Source: UBA11346 sp038060575
Lineage (GTDB): Bacteria; Planctomycetota; UBA11346
DNA: 64,000 bases
Direction: 5' to 3'
Assembly: GCA_964652775.1 (NCBI GenBank)
Contig: CAZZAM010000001.1
Coordinates: forward strand, 1 to 64,000
Shown: piece by piece, positions 17,377 through 25,725 of the stretch
Numbering within the stretch: position 1 is the first letter of the stretch
Layout: each line of letters opens with the position of its first letter
Program-made: the position numbers and the translations under genes
Notes under the pieces: model-generated
The model's input: the letters and a program-made list of their open reading frames with translations, nothing else
The model's database searches: none
What the model was told of the DNA's origin: nothing

Positions 17377-19877
17377 AACTGCGAGATCTCAGTCTGGAGA
17401 TGAGTCTGAAGCCCTTCAAGGCCCACGATGGCTCCGACATCGATGCGATTCTGCGCACGATGTTCGGCCAATGGGAAACGTTGATCCGACAGTCGCAGGC
17501 CGAGGTCGTATCGATCATGCTGTGGACAGCGGAAGGGTCCGAGATCCTCGACTATCGCGGCGATCCCGACGGTGTGATCAACTGGGGCCATTTCATCGGC
17601 TACGCTAATCGCGCGAAAAAAGTCCCCAACGATCCGGAAGGTGTTGACCCACATTCGCGCAGCTACCTCTATACACCGAACCCGGTAAAGCTGACCTACC
17701 GGCGCCTTGCGCTCATCATCAGTCGCATCCGTGCCATCGGCAGTGAACTGCATCCGGGCTTGATCATCAAAGTGGGAACGACGTTCGATCCTGGACCCGA
17801 ATTCGCCATCTCGGCTTTCAAATACGAACGCCATCCCGAGATCAACCAGGGCAAGCAACATGGCGAAGCACAGTGGGTCAGTTGCTATTCGACGCTGCAT
17901 GGCGACAGCACGCGTTACGCAGGTTTCCCAACCGGGATCCCCGAAGGCCTTCCTTTCGGATCCTTTCTCGGCCGCCAAAGTCGGCATTTTCTCGACGACA
18001 TGGGCCTCGATTTCATCTGGTTTTCCAACGGATTCGGCTTTGGCATCGAAACCCTGTCTGCAACCGGAGCAATCTTTGATGGGAAAGAGTTTCATCCGGA
18101 CAAACGATTTTTCTGCCGCGACAAGATCCTCGAGTTTTGGAAACTGTTCCGCGCGGAATGTCCCAAGCATGAAGTTCGCACGCGTGGCACCAACCTAACC
18201 ACGGGCATTGATCTCTCGAGCGACGGCGTCCCGATCGGTGACATCTATCAGGGGAAGCTGAACATCGCCGCACCTCCGAACTCACCCTGGGCGCCACTTG
18301 ATGGCAACTTCGGCATGGAACTGGCCGGCTGGTTGTCGCATATCGCTGAATTACCCGGCGATGACTTTCTGTATCGCTTCTACGTCCACGACCCCTGGTG
18401 GAAGAACAGCCCATGGATCGAACGCTATGGCCGCGAAGCACACGATATTTGGTTGCCACTGTCGATGGCGCGCATTGATGAAACCGGTGCAATTCAGTTA
18501 CCATCCCGTCTATCGATCATCACGGTTGACAACTCCTTTGGCGAGATGCCCGATTTCCCGCCGCGCGAAGTAACTCCACTGCTGCTTGACGCTCTCGCGC
18601 ACGGTCCTGATGCCATGCCGCCAGCGGTGTGGGTGTACCCGTTTCGTGAGTACCATGACTACACGTTCGGAACGAATCCGCGCCTGGATAAGCCCATGGC
18701 TGGAGACTGGTTGATCGCCGGGGCGATCAATGACGGGTTGATCCTGAACGCGGTAGTTTCATCGACTAACTATCTCAGTTCACTGGAAAAACAGGGCGAT
18801 CTCTATCGTAACAGCGTGCTGGTAACACCGGTTCCTGATGCGGGAACAGCGCTCTCACTCGCGATCATGGCGCACATCCGCGACGGTGGACGCGCGCTGC
18901 TGTATGGTCCGGTTGACGCTGCCGGAGAGGCTATGCTCTCCGTGCTTGGACTTGCGCGAACCTCGGTTGCGATCGCAGGCGAACTTGACCTCATCTGCAT
19001 CGCGCCCCAAACCGATAACGATCCTCCAAACGGTAAGGTGATTCATCGTCCACCGTATTGCGCTGGCAGCATCGACACGGTGCTGGCCGAACGCAGCGAT
19101 GCCACCGCGTTAACGATGATGGCTCCACCGGGCAAGCCAGACCAGCGCCGCGTTACTTCGCTGGTACGGCAGGCCAGCGCATGGAATGGCGGCGCGGTTG
19201 CTTGGGTGCGTGGGACCGTGTCGGCTTCATACCAAGGCGGAACGCTGCTGACCCAGGATGATCCAGCGATCTATGCGCGCAGTGAAGTACTGATGCGCCA
19301 TGCGATGGCTGCGCTGGGATGGGAAGTCGGACTCCATCGCCGACAACGGCATGTAACGGCCAGCACGATCGTCACTGGTGCGAACATGCCTTGGGAGCTG
19401 ACTCAGCTCGAACTGGTGGCCAATCAGGACACCCCAGTCGTCGGCGTACACCGTCACACTGGCGCCTATTGGCTGTCGGGCTTCACCCGCGATACGACAA
19501 CCGAATTAAAACTGCGATTCCCAGCCGGAGCACCGATTCTTCTCGGCGCAGAAGCCTGGATGGAAAACGGCCGCGCTGGTTACGTCATGCCTCGCGCCTG
19601 GCGCCGCGAATGCCGCGTCCTGATTGATCAAACGGCCTCCGGCAAGGTGTCCTGCCGGGAACTAGCCTGCCAGCAGATGGGATTCGATCGTCACCTCGTA
19701 GTTCGCGGACTACAGAACGCGACGGTCACGGTCCTCCCGCCAGCAAGACGAAAGCTCAGCTTGCTGGTCAATTCGTTGTGGCCGCATGTCCACGGCGACC
19801 GCCCGCAACAACAGCCCAATCGTGATGGCAGTGTCACCGTCCACGGAATTACCGGTAGTCTGCGCATCATGTGGTGA
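17373..19877 (+). CDS. Large protein of unknown function, glycoside-hydrolase-like layout
   Basis: 834 residues, no signal peptide, so cytoplasmic. The first 430 residues look like an alpha/beta barrel enzyme (MLWTAEGSEILDYRG, FDPGPEFAISAF, LDFIWFSNGFGFG, FYVHDPWW). A middle part, about residues 480-530 (VLVTPVPDAGTALS, HIRDGGRALLYGP), resembles the glutamine-amidotransferase-like trimerisation domain of family 42 and related glycosidases. The C-terminal 250 residues are predicted to be beta-rich. I do not recognise the family, and the glycosidase link is inference from layout. Cotranscription with an IclR regulator and the nearby D-2-hydroxyacid dehydrogenase suggests catabolism of a sugar acid or carbohydrate. 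Confidence 0.8.
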   Translation: MKLRDLSLEMSLKPFKAHDGSDIDAILRTMFGQWETLIRQSQAEVVSIMLWTAEGSEILDYRGDPDGVINWGHFIGYANRAKKVPNDPEGVDPHSRSYLYTPNPVKLTYRRLALIISRIRAIGSELHPGLIIKVGTTFDPGPEFAISAFKYERHPEINQGKQHGEAQWVSCYSTLHGDSTRYAGFPTGIPEGLPFGSFLGRQSRHFLDDMGLDFIWFSNGFGFGIETLSATGAIFDGKEFHPDKRFFCRDKILEFWKLFRAECPKHEVRTRGTNLTTGIDLSSDGVPIGDIYQGKLNIAAPPNSPWAPLDGNFGMELAGWLSHIAELPGDDFLYRFYVHDPWWKNSPWIERYGREAHDIWLPLSMARIDETGAIQLPSRLSIITVDNSFGEMPDFPPREVTPLLLDALAHGPDAMPPAVWVYPFREYHDYTFGTNPRLDKPMAGDWLIAGAINDGLILNAVVSSTNYLSSLEKQGDLYRNSVLVTPVPDAGTALSLAIMAHIRDGGRALLYGPVDAAGEAMLSVLGLARTSVAIAGELDLICIAPQTDNDPPNGKVIHRPPYCAGSIDTVLAERSDATALTMMAPPGKPDQRRVTSLVRQASAWNGGAVAWVRGTVSASYQGGTLLTQDDPAIYARSEVLMRHAMAALGWEVGLHRRQRHVTASTIVTGANMPWELTQLELVANQDTPVVGVHRHTGAYWLSGFTRDTTTELKLRFPAGAPILLGAEAWMENGRAGYVMPRAWRRECRVLIDQTASGKVSCRELACQQMGFDRHLVVRGLQNATVTVLPPARRKLSLLVNSLWPHVHGDRPQQQPNRDGSVTVHGITGSLRIMW

Positions 19878-19923
19878 TGGTGGCGCAAGCGACACGGTCA
19901 GCTAGCGTGCTGACGCTCCACCG

Positions 19924-22653
19924 ATGACTACCTCTCTTAGAGAACAAATACGTGCCGCACTGCCTGCCGGTGCCGAGGTTGCCGACGATCTCGCCACCCG
20001 CCTGACTTGGGCCAACGACGCCAGCATCTATCGCATGGTGCCACGTGTCGTGGTGTTTCCGCGCACGGCCGACGAGGTTGCCGCCGTACTTCGAGTGGCC
20101 GCAAGCGCTGCCACGCCCGTGTGCTTCCGTGCTGGCGGCACCAGCCTCTCCGGCCAGGCCGTGGGCGATGGTATTTTACTCGTCGTCAGTCGTCACCTGC
20201 GCCACATCGATGTGTTGGCCCAAGCCGAACTCGTTGCCTGCGAACCAGGAGCTGTCGGCGCTTGGGTAAATGCCGCACTTGCACCACATGGTCGTCGCAT
20301 CGGACCAGATCCAGCCAGTATTCAGGCGGCGGAGATCGGCGGCATCGTCGCAAATAATGCTTCCGGCATGTGCTGCGGCGTGGCCGAGAACAGTTACCAT
20401 ACGGTCACCGGCCTCGACCTCATCCTCGCTGACGGTTGGCGCATCGACACCGGCTTGAGCGACGCCGACGAACGGATGCGCCACGAGCGTCCTGCGCTGG
20501 CAGCCGGCCTGACCGAGATCGGACGCCGGATTGCGTTTACCCCTGGATTACCTGAACGAATTCGCACAGCCTTCGCGACCAAGAACACGGTCGGCTACAG
20601 CATTAACGCCTTCATCGACGCCGCTGGTCCAGCTCAGGTACTGCAACGTCTGGTGGTCGGCTCCGAGGGTACACTCGCCTTCATTGCGCGCGCTACCTTC
20701 CGCACCTTGCCGCTGCCACGCTTCCGCGCCACGGCGCTGTTGCTATTTGCCGATGTCGAATCCGCCGGTCAGGCCGTCGCCCCGTTAGCCGCATGCGGTG
20801 CCGCAGCCATTGAATTAATGGACTCGGTGTCGCTGCGCCGCGTCGCAGAGAAACTACCCAATCCGTTGCCAAGCGGAGAACCAGCAGCATTGCTCGTCGA
20901 GTTCCAGAATGTCACCGAGTCAGAGTTGACCGATCGCCTCGCTGCGGTGCACCCGATCATCACCTCGTTCAATCTGGTTTCACCGGCATCTTTCACCAGC
21001 GACTATAACGAGCAGGCGCGGCTGTGGTCCGCGCGCAAAGGTTTGTTCCCATCAGTGGGTGCAGTGCGCAAGGCAGGCACAGCAGTCGTCATCGAAGACA
21101 TCACCTTCCCAGTCACCCGTCTCGCCGAAGGAGTTCGCCGGCTGCGCGCTCTCTTCACAACGCACGGTTATGATGATGCGGTGATCTTTGGTCACGCGAA
21201 GGACGGCAACCTCCATTTCACGCTGACGCCAGATCTGTCGAAGTCCGATGAGCGGACGCGCTACGATGGTTTCATGCGGGCGTTGGTTGCACTGGTGCTT
21301 GAAATGGACGGTCATCTGAAAGCCGAGCACGGGACCGGCCGCAACATGGCGCCGTTCGTGACCGCGCAGTGGGGAACAGATGCCGTCGATATCATGCGTG
21401 CAGTGAAAGCGCTGCTGGATCCGAACAATGTGCTCAATCCCGGCGTGCTGCTCAGCGATGATCCCGAGGCGCACCTCAAGCATTTGAAGACACTCGCACC
21501 GGCGGAGTCCCACATCGACACCTGCATCGAGTGTGGTTTCTGTGAACCAGCTTGTCCCAGTCGTGATGCCGCGCTCTCGCCGCGCCAACGCATCGTCCTG
21601 CTCCGCGCAGCGCAAAACGGCGGCGCGGATGCGCGTGCCGTAGCCAGCGTGCTGCAGTCGCAGGTGTTGGACGCCTGCGCCGCCGACGGCATGTGCGCCA
21701 GCGCCTGTCCGGTTGGCATCGACACCGGCGCCATGGTCAAGGCCGAACGAACGTTGCGCCACGGGCCATTTTCACGGGCGATTGCCAATTTTACCGAACG
21801 GCGTTTCTCCTGGATTGTCGCCGCAAGTCGCCTCGGCATGCGCCTGGTTGGCGGACGCCGCCTGCCTGGCCGCGCAATCCCATTGCCGCAGGCCGCGCCA
21901 GCCCTGCCGCAGCGATGGCCACGCGCGGCTCCTGGTCAGCCGACGGTCGTCTATGTGCCGACCTGCCTCACCCGGATGATGGGGCCGGATGCGGTTGCCG
22001 ATGACCTCGCCGCACTGTGTGCCGCTGCCGGCATCGGACTTATTGTTCCAGACAACATTTCTAGCCTGTGCTGCGGACAACCGTGGGAAAGCAAAGGCTT
22101 TCCTGACGCCGCACGCGCAGCGCGCAGCCGTCTGATTACTGCCGTTCTCGCCATCGCACCGGGAACTGCCGGCGTCATCCTCGATACGTCGCTCTGTTCA
22201 GCCTCGCTCAATACGTCCCGTGATCTGGATCAGGATCTTGCCCAGCGTTGGAACGCGCTCGTGCGTTGGCATCCCGCCAGCTTCGTCACCGAGTTATTAC
22301 AACCGCGGCTGGTTGGACATTGGCGCACTGACACGTCTGGTGCCATACTGCATCCAACCTGCTCGGAACATAAACTGGGCTGGGTTGGACAACTCACCCG
22401 CGCCGCCTCGCCACCAGGTTCACCAGCGGCAGTGGTTCCCGCATCCGCTGGTTGCTGTGGCATGGCCGGTGATCGCGGATGGCTGGTGCCCGGACTGACG
22501 AACGCAGCAACCGCACGCGAACGTAGCGAGGCGCACGCCCAGCACGGTGCTGGCGTTTCGACCAGCTCGACCTGCAACATGGCCGTGAGTGTTGGGCATG
22601 AGCATGCATATTGCCATTTGTTCACGTTTTTGCGTCAGCGCTTATCTATCTGA
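19924..22653 (+). CDS. FAD and Fe-S D-2-hydroxyacid (D-lactate/glycolate-type) dehydrogenase
   Basis: 909 residues, a fusion of a GlcD-like flavoprotein and a GlpC/LutA-like iron-sulfur protein. The FAD-binding PCMH domain (about 35-260) has the RAGGTSLSGQA motif. The FAD-oxidase C-terminal domain (about 270-510) has HAKDGNLHFT and AEHGTGRN. Two 4Fe-4S motifs follow: CIECGFCEPACP (about 537-548) and CAADGMCASACP. The end has cysteine-rich CCG motifs (CCGQPWES and CCGMAGDRG). Enzymes of this layout oxidise D-lactate, glycolate or D-2-hydroxyglutarate and feed electrons to the quinone pool. It lies 46 bases after the 834-residue gene and probably belongs to the same regulon. Confidence 0.92.
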   Translation: MTTSLREQIRAALPAGAEVADDLATRLTWANDASIYRMVPRVVVFPRTADEVAAVLRVAASAATPVCFRAGGTSLSGQAVGDGILLVVSRHLRHIDVLAQAELVACEPGAVGAWVNAALAPHGRRIGPDPASIQAAEIGGIVANNASGMCCGVAENSYHTVTGLDLILADGWRIDTGLSDADERMRHERPALAAGLTEIGRRIAFTPGLPERIRTAFATKNTVGYSINAFIDAAGPAQVLQRLVVGSEGTLAFIARATFRTLPLPRFRATALLLFADVESAGQAVAPLAACGAAAIELMDSVSLRRVAEKLPNPLPSGEPAALLVEFQNVTESELTDRLAAVHPIITSFNLVSPASFTSDYNEQARLWSARKGLFPSVGAVRKAGTAVVIEDITFPVTRLAEGVRRLRALFTTHGYDDAVIFGHAKDGNLHFTLTPDLSKSDERTRYDGFMRALVALVLEMDGHLKAEHGTGRNMAPFVTAQWGTDAVDIMRAVKALLDPNNVLNPGVLLSDDPEAHLKHLKTLAPAESHIDTCIECGFCEPACPSRDAALSPRQRIVLLRAAQNGGADARAVASVLQSQVLDACAADGMCASACPVGIDTGAMVKAERTLRHGPFSRAIANFTERRFSWIVAASRLGMRLVGGRRLPGRAIPLPQAAPALPQRWPRAAPGQPTVVYVPTCLTRMMGPDAVADDLAALCAAAGIGLIVPDNISSLCCGQPWESKGFPDAARAARSRLITAVLAIAPGTAGVILDTSLCSASLNTSRDLDQDLAQRWNALVRWHPASFVTELLQPRLVGHWRTDTSGAILHPTCSEHKLGWVGQLTRAASPPGSPAAVVPASAGCCGMAGDRGWLVPGLTNAATARERSEAHAQHGAGVSTSSTCNMAVSVGHEHAYCHLFTFLRQRLSI

Positions 22654-22786
22654 TTCAATAGCCGACGAATCGGTGACACTTCCGAACCAGCCATCCGTAC
22701 CGTTTTTCCTCAATGCTTCTGGCTACCCACCAAGGAGTTGGAGAATCTTTTGGCACATCCTCGCTGAGGCGACATATGGATGATGC

Positions 22787-22791
22787 AGGAG
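22787..22791 (+). promoter_or_regulatory. Ribosome binding site that sets the sigma-fusion start
   Basis: AGGAG, nine bases before ATG 22801. It favours this start over the upstream in-frame ATG codons at 22780 and 22783, which have no comparable site. Confidence 0.6.
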
Positions 22792-22800
22792 TCCTTGCAG

Positions 22801-25206
22801 ATGGATAACCAGCACGTTGCTGAACCGACGGACGCCGACTTGGCTAAAGCCTGGGCGTTGGGTGATGAACGGGCCTACGATGCTCTCGTGGCTCGTCATG
22901 CTCCGGTCGTGTTCAGCTACTGCCGACGCACGTTAGGCGAGGCGGATGCCGATGATGCCACCCAAGCGGTGTTCCTGGTGCTCGCGCGCAAGCGTGACCA
23001 GGCGGCTGCCAGCCCAGCGTTTATCGCCTGGCTGATGACAGTGGCACTCAACGTCGTTCGCAATGCCTGGCGTGAGCGGCAGCGTCGTCGCGATGCCGAA
23101 TCGTCCGTACCTCCGCCGCCACCCCCACCCTCTAGCGAGGAATCGAACATGCAGGGAATCCAGGTTCACCTTGATGCCTGCTTGGCCGAGCTCCCAGTCA
23201 AGGAACGGGAAGCGGTGATGCTGCACCATCTCGCCGGGTGTACCCTGGCCGAGGTGTCCAAGCAGACAAAGTCTGGACTCAGTACGGTGAGATACCGCAT
23301 CGAACGTGGCTTGGAGCGTCTGCGTACGCTGCTCGCGGCGCGCGGCGTGGTCCTCAGCAGCCTCGCCGTGGCCGCCTGTCTGGCGACCGAGGCGCAAGCT
23401 GCCGTTCCGACCAATGTGTTAAGCCATCTGCACGATCTGACTCAGGCCGGCGGGGGAACGGGGTCGACCACCGTTCCATCTGCACGCGCTCTCCGTTGGT
23501 CGAAACAGAAATCATCCACCATGACCCGCATCGCTATCGCTGCCGCCGGATTGCTCCTTATCGGAGGTTCCGTCGCACATTACCTGTCCTCGGCTGAAAC
23601 TGGCACAGCTCCGCCGGTGAAAACCACCTCTAGTTTACCCGTGAAATCTGGTTCATCCCAAGCAACTGCGAGCTCCAGAAATCCGCTCCTCGACCTTGAT
23701 CCTGAACATGCGCACCGGTGGGGCATTATGCGCGCAAACAACGGAGCCCGCACCGCCGCGCGTTTGCGCGAGCAGCCAGAGATGGCGTTGTTATCGGCTG
23801 GACAAACGGAGTGGATTGATGCTGTCGCTTCTGTTCGCGAGGCAGTGACGTTTAGTGATATGGACTCGTTGCTCAGCGAAGAAGTCAACGCACAGATGTA
23901 TCGTCGGCAAAAAGAGCTCGCTGCGATGACGCCCGCACAACGACAGGAGGCTCGCGCCCGTTACGCGAGCGAGAACAAAAGCAGCTCGAAAACGGCACTT
24001 CCACCAAAACGACCACGCACAACCAAGGAGCCACGATTTATGACGTCTGCCTTCTCTGGTTGGATCGTCGGCACGGCTGCTGATGCGCAGGGACTTGTCC
24101 TAGTGCGCTCGCTGCTTGGTGATCCACAGCCGTCCGTCAGCAACGCCAGCTGGTTGTACGCCACGACTCCTGGCGACGCACGTATGACGGCAGCAGGCAA
24201 TCGCATTACGATAGAGGCACCAACACCCGCGATCCCAGTACCAGCAGCGATTGCCGCACTGGCTCAGGCGTCAGTGAATGCCTCGGCTGACATCGAATTC
24301 GCCTGGGTGCTGGATAGCGGTCGCCCCGGCACACCGCCTATACCAGAGATTTCTGGCAGTCTGGAAATCCGTTCAGACGGACTCCGTCTGAACATGATGC
24401 TGGATCCGACGGTTGATGGTCAGGCCGATGAATTAACCCTGAGTCAACTCGATAAAGAACGTCTGGCCACAGTCCCTGCAGCGGCCGTTTTCGCCGTAGC
24501 AACCGTGCTACATCGCGACAAGGAACATGGGGGGCACATCGTCGGAATTCTGAAGGCGGCGGTGAATACAACTGCGTCCATGAAACGAAAATCCGGATTA
24601 CCAAACACCGTTGCTGCACGATCACCGCTTGAAGGTTGTGAACAACTGCTCAAGCGCATCGATGGTACCATGCTTGCCTGGATCGAACCCGGCGCGCCGT
24701 TTCCGATGGTCACGGTCGAAGCCGATATGACAGCAGCAGATGCAGCCGCTGTCATTGACGCTGCTGGTCTGTCGGCCGACGCCGATGGCATTGCGATGAC
24801 GATGGCTGGGCCTGTCGCTGTCACCATCGGTTGGCGTAACGGCCATCTGATCGCTACCACCAATCCCGGTGGTTTGGATGCCATCGATCGACGCGGCGGG
24901 TTCACGGCCCATCCAGAGATTCAGCGATCGCTCGCAGCCATGCCGTCAGGTGATATCGCGGAATGTGCCCTGCTGCGTCCGATCAACGCGTTGGACATGG
25001 CTGCACCTTACGTGGGCATGGTGAAACCCGAAATGAAAGGACAGCTTGCTGATTACCGCGCCCGGCTCGACAAGACGAAGAGCTATGCCTTCATCAGTAG
25101 TTCCGTCGTAGGCACCCACATGCGCTTGGATGCTAGCGGCATCTTCGCCATCATCGGCGCCGGTGTCCTAGCTAGCCAAATGAATATCGGGCACGCGGCG
25201 AACTAA
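22801..25206 (+). CDS. ECF-type RNA polymerase sigma factor fused to a membrane anchor and a large outer domain
   Basis: 801 residues. Region 2 (about 25-95: AYDALVARHAPVVFSYCRR, DDATQAVFLVLARK, FIAWLMTVALNVVRN) and region 4 (about 130-182: LPVKEREAVMLHHLAGCTLAEV, STVRYRIERGLERL) are those of an ECF sigma factor, joined by a proline-rich linker. A hydrophobic stretch (about 187-203) and a stronger transmembrane helix at about 241-260 (IAIAAAGLLLIGGSVAHYL) follow. About 540 residues after the helix would then be outside the cytoplasm. This outer part has no motif I know; it alternates beta-like strands and a few repeats of Ala-rich helices. The fusion may be a sensor that frees or holds the sigma domains, as proposed for PVC sigma factors with C-terminal extensions. 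The sequence gives no ligand. Confidence 0.88.
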   Translation: MDNQHVAEPTDADLAKAWALGDERAYDALVARHAPVVFSYCRRTLGEADADDATQAVFLVLARKRDQAAASPAFIAWLMTVALNVVRNAWRERQRRRDAESSVPPPPPPPSSEESNMQGIQVHLDACLAELPVKEREAVMLHHLAGCTLAEVSKQTKSGLSTVRYRIERGLERLRTLLAARGVVLSSLAVAACLATEAQAAVPTNVLSHLHDLTQAGGGTGSTTVPSARALRWSKQKSSTMTRIAIAAAGLLLIGGSVAHYLSSAETGTAPPVKTTSSLPVKSGSSQATASSRNPLLDLDPEHAHRWGIMRANNGARTAARLREQPEMALLSAGQTEWIDAVASVREAVTFSDMDSLLSEEVNAQMYRRQKELAAMTPAQRQEARARYASENKSSSKTALPPKRPRTTKEPRFMTSAFSGWIVGTAADAQGLVLVRSLLGDPQPSVSNASWLYATTPGDARMTAAGNRITIEAPTPAIPVPAAIAALAQASVNASADIEFAWVLDSGRPGTPPIPEISGSLEIRSDGLRLNMMLDPTVDGQADELTLSQLDKERLATVPAAAVFAVATVLHRDKEHGGHIVGILKAAVNTTASMKRKSGLPNTVAARSPLEGCEQLLKRIDGTMLAWIEPGAPFPMVTVEADMTAADAAAVIDAAGLSADADGIAMTMAGPVAVTIGWRNGHLIATTNPGGLDAIDRRGGFTAHPEIQRSLAAMPSGDIAECALLRPINALDMAAPYVGMVKPEMKGQLADYRARLDKTKSYAFISSSVVGTHMRLDASGIFAIIGAGVLASQMNIGHAAN

Positions 25207-25236
25207 TCAGACATCCACAACCACGCCTAGCCCATT

Positions 25237-25267
25237 CGCCCATCCGTGAGCTATGCACGGGTGGGCG
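25237..25267. terminator. Bidirectional stem-loop between convergent genes
   Basis: CGCCCATCCGTG pairs with CACGGGTGGGCG (12-base stem with one G-T pair, 7-base loop) between the ends of the sigma-fusion gene and cheW. A weak T/A-rich tail follows. It probably ends transcription from both sides. Confidence 0.6.
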
Positions 25268-25272
25268 ATTGC

Positions 25273-25722
25273 TTATTCGACATTGGCCGCTCGATTCACA
25301 TCCAAAACCAGCAGTAGTCCTTTATCCAATTTGCAGACCGAGGTGACGAGTTCACGAACGGCGCCGTGAATCGTATCTGGCGGTGCTTCGCAGGTCGCCG
25401 GGTCGATATCGATGACATTACCGATCTCATCGACGAGCAGCGCGCTGTTGGCATCCTCGGTGCCGCCAAATCCGACCACGATGTTGACCTGCTTTTTATC
25501 GTCGGTGCGCGGTGGGAATCCCAGCTTTGTCCGCAAGTCGAGAGCGTTGATGATCTGCCCGCGCAGGTTAATCAGGCCTTTGACCACCGGCGGTGCCAAC
25601 GGAATCCGAGTAATTGGCTGATGGCGCAATATCTCATGTACCGCCAACACATCAATTCCACAGAGATTTTTGGCGAGACGAAACGTGCAGTATTGGCGAT
25701 GGGATCCGGCTATATCGATCAT
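25273..25722 (-). CDS. cheW: Chemotaxis coupling protein CheW
   Basis: 149 residues, a single CheW domain. CheW bridges chemoreceptors and CheA at the inner membrane. Visible are YCTFRLAKNLCGIDVLAVHEIL, the PVVKGLINLRGQIINALDLR core that binds CheA P5, and the VDEIGNVIDI segment. It starts three bases after the cheA stop, so it is translationally coupled. No receptor, cheR, cheB or cheY gene is present in the window. The two giant PATAN-like proteins encoded upstream on the same strand may be part of the same pathway. Confidence 0.92.
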   Translation of the reverse strand: MIDIAGSHRQYCTFRLAKNLCGIDVLAVHEILRHQPITRIPLAPPVVKGLINLRGQIINALDLRTKLGFPPRTDDKKQVNIVVGFGGTEDANSALLVDEIGNVIDIDPATCEAPPDTIHGAVRELVTSVCKLDKGLLLVLDVNRAANVE

Positions 25723-25725
25723 GGT

